Assembly: GCA_031255955.1 (NCBI GenBank)
Contig: JAIRRO010000094.1
Span: forward strand, 1-17,039
Length of the DNA: 17,039 bases
DNA from: Oscillospiraceae bacterium
GTDB lineage: Bacteria; Bacillota; Clostridia; Oscillospirales; Oscillospiraceae
Direction: 5' to 3'
Shown one piece after another: positions 1-5,868 of the stretch; position 1 is the stretch's first letter, and every line of letters starts with the position of its first letter. Under the pieces are notes generated by a model. That model had not been told where the DNA came from. It did not search any database and saw nothing but the letters and a program-made list of their open reading frames with translations. The translations under genes were made by a program, and so were the position numbers.

Positions 1-72
1 CGCGTCGCCGACGACGGCAAGGTCAGAGTCTGAGCCCATCACGACCGCCACCCTCTTTGTCGCTTGGTTCAT
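1..72 (-). CDS. purE: PurE, N5-carboxyaminoimidazole ribonucleotide mutase (5' fragment, cut by window edge)
   Basis: Only the first 24 codons lie in the window. They read MNQATKRVAVVMGSDSDL followed by AVVGDA. The VAVVMGSDSDL block is the N-terminal nucleotide-binding signature of class I PurE, where the GSDSD loop contacts the phosphate and ribose of CAIR/N5-CAIR. PurE acts in cytosolic de novo purine synthesis, converting N5-CAIR to CAIR. The ATG at 72-70 has an AAAGGA ribosome-binding site (positions 87-82), and a sigma-A-like promoter sits just upstream. In Firmicutes purE usually begins a purine gene cluster, so more pur genes may follow outside the window. The gene lies 78 bp beyond the SRAP stop on the same strand, but its own promoter suggests a separate unit. 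Confidence 0.88.
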   Translation of the reverse strand, partial: MNQATKRVAVVMGSDSDLAVVGDA

Positions 73-107
73 ACGATATCAATCCTTTCACCGCTCTGTT
101 TTTCCGT

Positions 108-136
108 ATGATATCGCAAAGCAGAGATTATTTCAA
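108..136 (-). promoter_or_regulatory. sigma-A-like promoter of purE
   Basis: On the minus strand TTGAAA (136-131) and TATCAT (113-108) are separated by exactly 17 bp. Transcription would start near 101, leaving a leader of about 29 nt before the purE ATG, too short for a purine riboswitch. This is read directly from the sequence; activity is inferred. Confidence 0.6.
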
Positions 137-150
137 GCGCTCCCCCGCGC

Positions 151-735
151 CTAGACACGTGGCGGATGTCCCTCAGAAATGCGGCATACCACCCTATCCC
201 CCGCTAACGTCGGTGACTCGCCGCCGAGCCAGTCCTCCGCGTACTCGCGCGGGATGATGACCGGCATGCGGTCGTGTATCTCCGCAAGCTGCGGCGTAGC
301 GGCGCGCGTTAATATGACAAAGCGCGGCGGAGCGTCCGGATCGGCGTCGCTCTCACGGCGCCAGCAACCCGCAAGGTACATAATGTCGTCAGGGATATAG
401 AAGCGGTATTTAATTTTTTGCTTGCCGTCGCGCCTCCATTCGTAATATCCGCTTGCGGGAATCAGGCAACGCCGCGCGCGCATCGCGTCGCGGAACATCG
501 GTTTATTGCCTGCGGTTTCGCTGCGCGCGTTGAATATTATCGATTTGCCGAAGGATGTAAAGCCCCATTTCATCGGTGCGTATTCCCCCGTGCCTGTTTG
601 GGCGGCGACAATATCCGTGGGGTAAACATCCCCGCTTGTTTTGAGGGGCAAGTCCCCGTATCTCCAGCCCTGCGCCCGCGTCAATATATCCGCAAGCGTC
701 GGGGAATCCGGCTCGATATAAAATCTTCCGCACAT
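151..735 (-). CDS. SRAP-domain protein (YedK/HMCES family), abasic-site DNA-protein crosslinker
   Basis: This 194-residue protein has the full SRAP domain. It starts MCGRFY, so Cys2 becomes the N-terminal catalytic residue once Met is removed. Family active-site residues are visible as Asn69 in FNARSET, Glu99 in SGYYEW, and His154 in IHDRMPV. SRAP proteins form a thiazolidine crosslink with abasic sites in single-stranded DNA, shielding them from breakage during replication. The length is slightly shorter than E. coli YedK (about 220 residues), and the end RVVCRISEGHPPRV lacks a long tail. A GGGAGG ribosome-binding site precedes the ATG. The gene lies 23 bp behind the ImmA/IrrE-like gene and is probably the third gene of that operon. 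SRAP genes often accompany SOS or translesion genes, which fits the polymerase across the divergent promoter region. Confidence 0.93.
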   Translation of the reverse strand: MCGRFYIEPDSPTLADILTRAQGWRYGDLPLKTSGDVYPTDIVAAQTGTGEYAPMKWGFTSFGKSIIFNARSETAGNKPMFRDAMRARRCLIPASGYYEWRRDGKQKIKYRFYIPDDIMYLAGCWRRESDADPDAPPRFVILTRAATPQLAEIHDRMPVIIPREYAEDWLGGESPTLAGDRVVCRISEGHPPRV

Positions 736-758
736 GGCTGCCGCCCTCCCTTCGTCCG

Positions 759-1283
759 TTATTCCAGCGCGTTTTTGAGAAAATTGCTTTTTGCCATCAA
801 TGGCAGGTCGATTTGATATCCGCGGTGCTTCAGGGTGCGAAACTTGATGTCCAGCAGCTCCGGCGGTACACGCAGCTCACGCGCCGCGAGGAAGAAAAAG
901 GTGTCCTCATTAAGTCGCTCGATCACCTCGTCGTCGTCCAAAAGCAGCTCTGCTGCAAATACATTTGCCTCGTATTCCAGCTTTGATGTGTCGTACAGCG
1001 AGAAATCGTGGAACGCGCGCAGCTGCGCGGCGTCCCGATGCAGCGCGGCGTGACCCAGTTCATGCGCAAGGACGATGCGGGCGGCGTCCTCGGATAAGTC
1101 GCCGTTTATGGTGATAACGTGACGCCGGAACGCGTAGACATAAAAGCCCTTGCAGGCTCTCTCGCTTGTCCCCATGGACTCATAACGCACGAGTATGCCC
1201 ATATCCCGCGCAAGCAGCATAGGCTCCCGCGCTAGCTTCATCAAGGCGCGCGCCTTGGCGCAAATGCCGTCAATCGTCCACAT
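759..1283 (-). CDS. ImmA/IrrE-family zinc metallopeptidase
   Basis: A 174-residue protein with the zincin motif VLAHELGHAALH: His74, Glu75 and His78 form HExxH. A downstream LEYEANVFAAELL block (residues 102-114) supplies the third zinc-ligand Glu. This pattern defines the ImmA/IrrE family (formerly DUF955), which cleaves a partner XRE repressor upon stress: ImmA cuts ImmR in ICEBs1, and IrrE/PprI cuts DdrO in Deinococcus. I chose the ATG at 1283-1281, giving MWTIDGICAKARALM. The reading frame stays open back to 1481, but that extension is antisense-like, Arg-rich sequence overlapping the repressor gene. With this start the gene overlaps the repressor stop by 14 bp, suggesting translational coupling; no strong Shine-Dalgarno site is visible. 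The likely substrate is the adjacent repressor. Confidence 0.9.
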   Translation of the reverse strand: MWTIDGICAKARALMKLAREPMLLARDMGILVRYESMGTSERACKGFYVYAFRRHVITINGDLSEDAARIVLAHELGHAALHRDAAQLRAFHDFSLYDTSKLEYEANVFAAELLLDDDEVIERLNEDTFFFLAARELRVPPELLDIKFRTLKHRGYQIDLPLMAKSNFLKNALE

Positions 1284-1719
1284 CTGCGGTCTGATTGCGC
1301 CCGAAGGTGACCCGCGCCGCCTCCTTTGCCGCCCAATACGCCTTTGTAATAGCGGAGAAAAAGCTGTCCATTTCGTCGGAGGAAAGCTCTCCGCCCGCAA
1401 ACAACGCGAGATTTCCGCGCAGCAGTCGCTCTGCCTCGCGCCCTGCCCGCGCGCCATAGCGGTCACGCGTCTGCTCGACATACGGGTCGGCGGCTATGCC
1501 GTGGAACGGGTCTGAAATTTCGTCGTCCAGCAGATACTCCGCCGACACACCCAGCGCCCGCGCGAGCCTATACGCCGTCGTCCCTCTGGGACGCGACATC
1601 CCGCGCTCGTAAAACGAAATAATTTTCGGCGATACGGATATCATCTCCGCCAGACGTTTTTGCGTCAAGCCCGCGCTTTCGCGGTGCTTTTTTACCTTGT
1701 CAGCCATCGTCGTGTTCAT
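1270..1719 (-). CDS. XRE-family helix-turn-helix repressor, likely substrate of the adjacent ImmA/IrrE peptidase
   Basis: 149 residues. An N-terminal Cro/CI-type HTH (residues about 5-65) includes TQKRLAEMISVSPKIISFYERG with the recognition helix near residues 30-40, followed by LARALGVSAEYLL. The C-terminal part (about 95-149, with SSDEMDSFFSAITKAYWAAKEAAR) is helical and probably mediates dimerisation or carries the cleavage site; this half is not assignable to a named domain by eye. The ATG at 1719 follows AAGGGGGT with a rather long 12-nt gap. It is first in the operon with the peptidase and SRAP genes and divergent from the translesion polymerase. By analogy with ImmR/ImmA and DdrO/IrrE it should repress both arms until cleaved. 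DNA-binding targets are probably the repeats and palindrome in 1751-1845. Confidence 0.9.
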   Translation of the reverse strand: MNTTMADKVKKHRESAGLTQKRLAEMISVSPKIISFYERGMSRPRGTTAYRLARALGVSAEYLLDDEISDPFHGIAADPYVEQTRDRYGARAGREAERLLRGNLALFAGGELSSDEMDSFFSAITKAYWAAKEAARVTFGRNQTADVDD

Positions 1720-1753
1720 CCGATTGGTGTACCCCCTTGAAAATATCTTTACC

Positions 1754-1845
1754 CTAAGTGCAATTTATCGTTGACTAAACTTCCTCTAAGTGCTATTATT
1801 ATCCCTTGCAGGGGATGTATGAGGTAGTATACTGCTTATTAGTGC
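1754..1845. repeat. Candidate operator: three (T)TAGTGC-type direct repeats and one palindrome between divergent genes
   Basis: CTAAGTGC occurs at 1754-1761 and again at 1786-1793, starts 32 bp apart (about three helical turns), each followed by an A/T-rich segment (AATTTA, TATTAT). A related TTAGTGC lies at 1839-1845. Copy 1 lies upstream of the -35 of the rightward promoter, copy 2 abuts its -10, and copy 3 sits in the spacer of the leftward promoter. ATCCC-N6-GGGAT at 1801-1816 is an inverted repeat between the two start sites. The positions are what operators of the neighbouring XRE repressor would occupy; binding is inferred. Confidence 0.5.
1771..1799 (+). promoter_or_regulatory. Rightward sigma-A promoter of the Y-family polymerase gene
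   Basis: TTGACT (1771-1776), a 17-bp spacer, and TATTAT (1794-1799), with an extended -10 TG at 1791-1792. Predicted start is near 1806, about 94 nt before the polymerase ATG. A CTAAGTGC repeat ends directly against the -10. Confidence 0.7.
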
Positions 1846-1854
1846 CTTTGTCAA
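1826..1854 (-). promoter_or_regulatory. Leftward sigma-A promoter of the repressor-peptidase-SRAP operon
   Basis: On the minus strand TTGACA (1854-1849), a 17-bp spacer, and TATACT (1831-1826), close to consensus. Predicted start is near 1819, giving a leader of about 100 nt to the repressor ATG at 1719. It faces the rightward promoter, so the two initial transcripts would overlap by roughly a dozen bases. Confidence 0.68.
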
Positions 1855-1865
1855 GAGGAAGTTTT

Positions 1866-1952
1866 ATGCGTAAATATTCGGGCGGGGAGGTCAACGGAAA
1901 TGACGAGAGACATACTGCACAGCGATTTGAACAGCTATTACGCCTCGGTTGA
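1866..1952 (+). other. Possible 28-codon leader ORF overlapping the polymerase start
   Basis: An ATG at 1866 with AGAGGA (1854-1859) just upstream opens a 28-codon frame (MRKYSGGEVNGNDERH and onward) that ends at TGA 1950-1952, inside the polymerase gene in another frame. The polymerase ribosome-binding site (1884-1890) lies within it. It could couple or limit polymerase translation, or be a chance ORF. I recognise no family. Confidence 0.25.
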
Positions 1953-3132
1953 AATGGTGCTTGATCCGTCGCTGCGCGGAAAAGCCGTGGCGGTGTGCGG
2001 CTCCGGCGAGGACAGGCGCGGCATAGTGCTGGCAAAATCGGACTCGGCGAAGCGCGCCGGTGTTAAAACCGGCATGGCATCTTGGCAGGCGCGCGCGCTG
2101 TGCCCCGGGCTTATCACCGTGCCGCCGCATTATGAGCAGTATCTTGAGTATTCGCGCCTGACGCGCTCGATTTATGAACGCTATACGGACCTGGTTGAGC
2201 CGTTCGGGATGGATGAGTGCTGGCTTGACGTTACCGGCTGTCCGGGCGGCGCCGAGGGCATCGCGGAGGATATACGGCAAAGCGTAAAGCGTGAGCTTGG
2301 ACTGACAGTGAGCATCGGGGTGTCATACACCAAGGTGGTGGCGAAGCTTGCCTCTGATATGCGCAAGCCGGACGCCATAACGGTGATCAGCCGTGAGGAT
2401 TACAAGCGCAAGGTGTGGCCGCTGCCTGCGGGGGATATGCTGTGCGTCGGGCGGGCAACGGCTGCTAAGCTCGCTATGCACGGCGTCAAAACCGTCGGGG
2501 ATGTCGCGCGGTTGCCCCCGGAGGTGCTGCAATGCTGGTTCGGCAAAAACGGCGCTGTTTTATGGATGTATGCCAACGGCATTGACGAATCACGGGTTGC
2601 GCACATGGATTATGAGCAGCCGGTGAAATCCGTGGGTCACGGCACAACGTGCGTGACCGATTTGTGCGATAACGGTGAGGTGTGGCGCGTAATGCTCTAT
2701 CTTACGCAGGATATCGGGCATAGGCTGCGCAAGCATAGGCTGGAGGCGCACGGCGTGCAAATAGGGGTAAAGGCTTGCGATTTCTCTTTCAAGCAATATC
2801 AGGCGCGCCTTGATTATCCCACGCAAAGTCCGATGGAGCTTGCGGAGGCGGCGCATCGACTGTTCGCGGGCAATTATTCGTGGTATAAGCCTGTGCGGGC
2901 GATAACCGTCCGGGCTATCAGACTCAGCTCTGACGCCGAGCCCGTGCAGCTGGAGTTGTTTTCGGACAGCGCCCCGAGAGAACGGCGGCGGCGTTTGGAC
3001 GATGCCGTGGAGACGATACGGCAACGCTATGGCGCGTGGTCAATACATCCCGCGTCGCTGCTGGGGGACGACACCAAACTGCCCGGAACAAGTCTGCGGG
3101 ACGTGATTATGCCCGGCGCCATGCACGTGTGA
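1900..3132 (+). CDS. Y-family translesion DNA polymerase (DinB/UmuC/YqjW-like)
   Basis: 410 residues, typical length. The palm starts LHSDLNSYYASVE (catalytic Asp9; steric-gate region Tyr13-Tyr14). The second catalytic pair is Asp105-Glu106 in FGMDECWLDVT; the usual form is SIDEVFLDVT, so flanking residues differ but the carboxylates are kept. SIGVSYTKVVAKLASDMRKPDA (138-159) is the conserved Y-family loop. A helix-hairpin-helix thumb segment lies at about 178-205, and SVGHGTT (244-250) leads into the little-finger domain. QLELF (350-354) matches a beta-clamp-binding motif. The protein copies past damaged bases with low fidelity. ATG 1900 has GGGGAGG nine bases upstream. The gene diverges from a repressor/IrrE-type peptidase/SRAP operon, implying damage-induced expression. 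I cannot separate UmuC/YqjW from Pol IV subfamilies by eye. Confidence 0.93.
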   Translation: MTRDILHSDLNSYYASVEMVLDPSLRGKAVAVCGSGEDRRGIVLAKSDSAKRAGVKTGMASWQARALCPGLITVPPHYEQYLEYSRLTRSIYERYTDLVEPFGMDECWLDVTGCPGGAEGIAEDIRQSVKRELGLTVSIGVSYTKVVAKLASDMRKPDAITVISREDYKRKVWPLPAGDMLCVGRATAAKLAMHGVKTVGDVARLPPEVLQCWFGKNGAVLWMYANGIDESRVAHMDYEQPVKSVGHGTTCVTDLCDNGEVWRVMLYLTQDIGHRLRKHRLEAHGVQIGVKACDFSFKQYQARLDYPTQSPMELAEAAHRLFAGNYSWYKPVRAITVRAIRLSSDAEPVQLELFSDSAPRERRRRLDDAVETIRQRYGAWSIHPASLLGDDTKLPGTSLRDVIMPGAMHV

Positions 3133-3151
3133 AAAGCAGGGGAATTATCCG

Positions 3152-3183
3152 CCAAAAAAATTTTTTTGGAAATTTTCCAAAAA
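3152..3183. repeat. Two overlapping A/T palindromes behind the polymerase gene and against the next promoter
   Basis: CCAAAAAAATTTTTTTGG (3152-3169) is a perfect palindrome. It shares its right half with a second one (3163-3183) made of TTTTTGGAAA, a central T, and TTTCCAAAAA. Only one of the two hairpins could form at a time. The tract ends 5 bp before the -35 of the DUF2325 promoter, so it could act as an UP element, a weak terminator for the polymerase gene, or a regulator site. Confidence 0.6.
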
Positions 3184-3187
3184 GGGC

Positions 3188-3216
3188 TTGACAAGCTGCT
3201 TAGAGTATGCTACAAT
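3188..3216 (+). promoter_or_regulatory. Strong sigma-A promoter of the DUF2325 gene
   Basis: Consensus TTGACA (3188-3193), 17-bp spacer, TACAAT (3211-3216) with extended -10 TG at 3208-3209. An A/T-rich tract lies immediately upstream. Start is expected near 3223, inside an inverted repeat ATTAG-N6-CTAAT (3220-3235) that could be an operator overlapping +1. Confidence 0.78.
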
Positions 3217-3222
3217 GTCATT

Positions 3223-3380
3223 AGAATTTGCTAATCAGTAGGTGCGGGCGTCCATACGGGCGCAAAATTCGGACATAAATTTATCCCCGGTAGCGTTTAC
3301 ATAATTAGTTAGTTGCTATAAACACGCAAGCCGCGCCCACTACCATATTATATGGCAAACAGAAAGGATCAGTTACAACA
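3223..3380 (+). other. Long, probably structured 5' leader of the DUF2325 gene
   Basis: About 158 nt separate the predicted start from the ATG, without an obvious ORF. Pairings visible: GTAGGTGCGGGCG (3238-3250) can pair, with two bulges, with CGCCCACTAC (3334-3343), closing a domain of roughly 105 nt. Inside it GTCC (3250-3253) can pair with GGAC (3271-3274), and GCGTTTA (3293-3299) with TAAACACGC (3319-3327). GGGCGC (3258-3263) competes for GCGCCC (3333-3338). CCATATTATATGG (3343-3355) is a perfect inverted repeat just before the AGAAAGGA site (3361-3368). This resembles a riboswitch-like layout, but I cannot match it to a known class. Confidence 0.4.
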
Positions 3381-3701
3381 ATGAGCATAGTAATCGTCGG
3401 CGGCAATGAGAGAATGGAGTGTAAGTACAAAAGCATCTGTAAGGAATACGACTGCGAAGCAAAGGTTTTCACCAAAATAAAAGGCGGGCTTCACGACTTT
3501 ATCGGAAGCCCGGACCTTATCGTGCTGTTTACAAATCCCGTTTCGCACGAGATGGCAAAGACGGCGCGAAGCCGCGCGGCACGCGGAAACATCACACTGG
3601 TGCAGTCTCATTGCGGCAGCTGCAGCGCCCTGCGGAGTATTTTAGACAGTCATTTCGAAAGTCATCAGGAAGATAAAATTTGTTCCGCGGCGGCGCAATA
3701 G
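3381..3701 (+). CDS. DUF2325 family protein
   Basis: 106 residues, starting MSIVIVGGNERM, with a short Rossmann-like beta-alpha pattern (GGNERM loop, then SPDLIVLFTNPVSHEM at 43-58, then ITLVQSHCGSCSALRSIL at 71-88). This matches the small DUF2325 proteins widespread in Clostridia, whose biochemical role is not established. Cysteines are clustered at 14, 20 and 25 (CKYKSICKEYDC) and at 78 and 81 (CGSC), with another near the C terminus, which would suit metal or redox chemistry; this is inference. The ATG at 3381 has AGAAAGGA about 12 nt upstream. The gene stands alone behind a very strong promoter and a long leader, and meets a convergent membrane-protein gene 18 bp downstream. Confidence 0.85.
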   Translation: MSIVIVGGNERMECKYKSICKEYDCEAKVFTKIKGGLHDFIGSPDLIVLFTNPVSHEMAKTARSRAARGNITLVQSHCGSCSALRSILDSHFESHQEDKICSAAAQ

Positions 3702-3719
3702 TCCCCCCGATTCTTGTAT

Positions 3720-4571
3720 TTATTCTGATTCGGGAGCGGCGGGAGTCTCTGCCGCGGGGGGCTCGACCTCGGGAGCGGATTCCGCCGCCTTCGGCTGTCT
3801 TGGAATAAGTCCCGCCATGAGGCGGACAAGATTTACGGCGAAGAAGCTTGCAAAGGCGACGAACGCCAGCTTTTGAGATTGCGGCACAGCGTCCGCCGAC
3901 GCCGTAAGCAGGAAGAACACCGCCGCCGCGTGACTGAATACAGCGCGCGCGGGCGCGGGTCTGGCGCAGACAAAGCCCGCGTTGAAATACGCCGCCATAG
4001 CGGCTGACACCATGGCAAGCGCTTGAAATACGTACTCAAGCCGTATGGGGTTCGTTTGGTTGGCGCGATATAAAATCAGCAACCACACAGTGAAAAACAG
4101 CTCGGGAATAACCGCGAGGACAAGCGGCAGCTTAGACTGCGATTCCCGCTCCCGCATAGCCATAGCGGCAAGCCCCAGCAGCGCCAGCCCCGCAAGCGCC
4201 GTCATCGCCGCGATAAGCAGCTGCGTCCGGAAAAGCTCCGTTCCGCGCGCCTCTGAATAGCACAGCACGCCGGAGATAACAGCTGCGGCGCAGACCGCAA
4301 AATTGAACACAAGCTGCCCGCCGGAGGGAGGAAACACCTCGCGGTAGGTTTTTTTCGCCTCAAAACGGACGCGAATTAATATCGCGACGGCGGCAGCCAC
4401 CGCCAGAATGAAAAATACATAGATAATAATCGCCGTCGTGGAAGCATTCCCCGCAGCGGGCAGCCCCGTGTCCGGCTCAAACGCTTTTTGAAGCTCCAAA
4501 CGCCGCAGAAAAAACCCGCTCCATCCGCCGGACACAGCCAAAATGCCGGAGGCAATGGCATATTTTCGCAT
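3720..4571 (-). CDS. Polytopic membrane protein of unknown function
   Basis: 283 residues from the ATG at 4571 (MRKYAIASGIL). An in-frame GTG at 4577 and TTG at 4580 are alternative starts; no clear Shine-Dalgarno sequence decides between them. About eight hydrophobic segments are visible, including TTAIIIYVFFILAVAAAVAI, QLLIAAMTALAGLALLGL and LVLAVIPELFFTVWLLIL. The last 25-30 residues form a Pro/Glu/Ala-rich tail (PKAAESAPEVEPPAAETP), probably cytosolic and disordered. I recognise no family, catalytic motif or transporter signature. It is divergent from spoIID across a 133-bp gap, which may hint at a sporulation or envelope role, but that is only neighbourhood. Confidence 0.72.
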   Translation of the reverse strand: MRKYAIASGILAVSGGWSGFFLRRLELQKAFEPDTGLPAAGNASTTAIIIYVFFILAVAAAVAILIRVRFEAKKTYREVFPPSGGQLVFNFAVCAAAVISGVLCYSEARGTELFRTQLLIAAMTALAGLALLGLAAMAMRERESQSKLPLVLAVIPELFFTVWLLILYRANQTNPIRLEYVFQALAMVSAAMAAYFNAGFVCARPAPARAVFSHAAAVFFLLTASADAVPQSQKLAFVAFASFFAVNLVRLMAGLIPRQPKAAESAPEVEPPAAETPAAPESE

Positions 4572-4704
4572 AAACACCAACCATTCAAAATAGATTTATA
4601 CCGCGGCGCGGCTGTTCGTTGAGGCATAACGCGCCGACGGGCGGAGGTCACCGTCTAATAATACACCAGTGCATAGGGGAAAGTCAACAAATGAGGAGCC
4701 GATT

Positions 4705-5868
4705 ATGAAAAAGGTTGCGCTTGTTTCTCTCGCGCTCGGCGTTTTCGCCGCGGCGCTGTCCGTCGTGTCCGCGCTTATGCTTCCGATGAAGGGTGCTTCC
4801 GGCGCGGACAGCCCCCCGGGGGGCGATGTCTCAATACCGCAGGAGACGCGCGCTCCGATTACGCAGCCGCAGCCGGGCGAGGCGGACGCCCGTGTGAGCG
4901 TCCGCGTAAAGGACGGGGAAACTGTGCGCGAAATGAGTATGTTTGAGTATCTCGTCGGAGCCGTTGCGGGGGAGATGCCGGCAAGCTTTGAGCCGGAGGC
5001 GCTGCGCGCTCAGGCGGCTGCAGCGCGAACATATGTGTGGTACAATATCTCCGTCGCCGAGCCGAAAAAGCATGAAAACGCCGATGTATGTACCGATTCC
5101 ACCTGCTGCGCCGCATTCTCGTCTGACGAGACTTTGCGGGAGAAATGGGGCGCGGAGTATGAACAAAATCTCGCAAAGCTGCGCGCCGCCGTCGCGGATA
5201 CGGACGGGATTTTTATCACATATGATTCGCAGCCGATTCTCGCGGCGTTTCACGCCTCGTCCTACGGCAGCACGGAAAGCGCCGCGGACGTCTGGCAGGG
5301 GGCGAAGCCCTATCTTATCAGCGTGCCGAGTCCCGAAACGGAGGAGGACGCGCCTGGGCTGATATCCGCCGTGACAATTTCATTGAAGGATTTCAAGGAA
5401 ACAGCGTCAAAAGCCCTGCCGGACGCCGTTTTCGGCGACGACGCCGGGACGTGGATAACGGACATTACATACGACGATGCGGGGCGCGTGGCATCGCTGA
5501 AAATCGGCGGCGTGAAAATGACGGGCGCGGGAGTGCGGGCGATGCTCGGCTTGCGCTCCACCGCCGTGACGATACAGATAAGCTCTGACGGGGCGGCGGG
5601 CAGCGAAGGCTCGGGCAATATAGTGTTCACGACGGCGGGATATGGTCACGGCGTCGGAATGAGTCAGTACGGAGCGAATGTTATGGCGAAAAACGGCTCC
5701 GGCTGGCGGGATATTATAAAAGCGTATTACACGGGCGCGGCGCTGTCCGACGAGCCTTTGGCGGGGCTTTTTGCAAACGCGGTCACTTTATCCTTATCGG
5801 AAGCCCCGCCAAAGCCTCATACACTTCGTCAAATCGCGCCGCGAGACGGCAGTTCACCTCGCCGATAA
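4705..5868 (+). CDS. spoIID: SpoIID, stage II sporulation lytic transglycosylase
   Basis: 387 residues with an N-terminal membrane anchor (about 4-26) and a Pro/Gly-rich linker. The SpoIID domain shows VAGEMPASFEPEALRAQAAA, where Glu90 corresponds to the catalytic Glu of B. subtilis SpoIID. A zinc-type segment HENADVCTDSTCCAAF has Cys129 and Cys135, but the His normally preceding the second Cys is Cys134 here. GYGHGVGMSQYG (312-323) is the C-terminal signature. With SpoIIM and SpoIIP it thins peptidoglycan so the mother-cell membrane can engulf the forespore. The ATG at 4705 has GAGGAG five bases upstream; the frame opens earlier at GTG 4669, which I reject. The C terminus (about 28 codons) overlaps cobU antisense. 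Start AAAAAG-rich codons and the anchor support this start. No confident sigma-E promoter was found. Confidence 0.93.
   Translation: MKKVALVSLALGVFAAALSVVSALMLPMKGASGADSPPGGDVSIPQETRAPITQPQPGEADARVSVRVKDGETVREMSMFEYLVGAVAGEMPASFEPEALRAQAAAARTYVWYNISVAEPKKHENADVCTDSTCCAAFSSDETLREKWGAEYEQNLAKLRAAVADTDGIFITYDSQPILAAFHASSYGSTESAADVWQGAKPYLISVPSPETEEDAPGLISAVTISLKDFKETASKALPDAVFGDDAGTWITDITYDDAGRVASLKIGGVKMTGAGVRAMLGLRSTAVTIQISSDGAAGSEGSGNIVFTTAGYGHGVGMSQYGANVMAKNGSGWRDIIKAYYTGAALSDEPLAGLFANAVTLSLSEAPPKPHTLRQIAPRDGSSPRR
5756..5814. repeat. Perfect 14-bp inverted repeat at the spoIID/cobU convergent overlap
   Basis: CTTTGGCGGGGCTT (5756-5769) and AAGCCCCGCCAAAG (5801-5814) are exact reverse complements separated by 31 bp. 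The loop contains the cobU stop codon. A large GC-rich hairpin could form in either transcript. There is no U-tract after either arm, so it is not a canonical intrinsic terminator, but it may stall polymerase or protect 3' ends. Confidence 0.75.

Noticed and set aside
759..1481. Longer 240-residue version of the ImmA/IrrE-like gene
   Set aside because: The first 66 residues are Arg/Cys-rich shadow sequence of the overlapping repressor gene; family similarity begins near MWTIDGICAK at 1283.
151..3132. Whole repressor-peptidase-SRAP-polymerase block as an intact prophage or ICE
   Set aside because: There is no integrase, structural gene, attachment-site repeat or tRNA, and it sits between purE and housekeeping genes; a decayed remnant cannot be excluded.
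3706..3734. Possible terminator between the DUF2325 gene and the membrane-protein gene
   Set aside because: CCCGATTC and GATTCGGG pair with a mismatch and no T-run follows; it is too weak to call.
4669..4704. GTG start for spoIID 12 codons upstream
   Set aside because: The ATG at 4705 has GAGGAG at proper spacing and opens directly into the membrane anchor; the 12 extra codons contain that ribosome-binding site.
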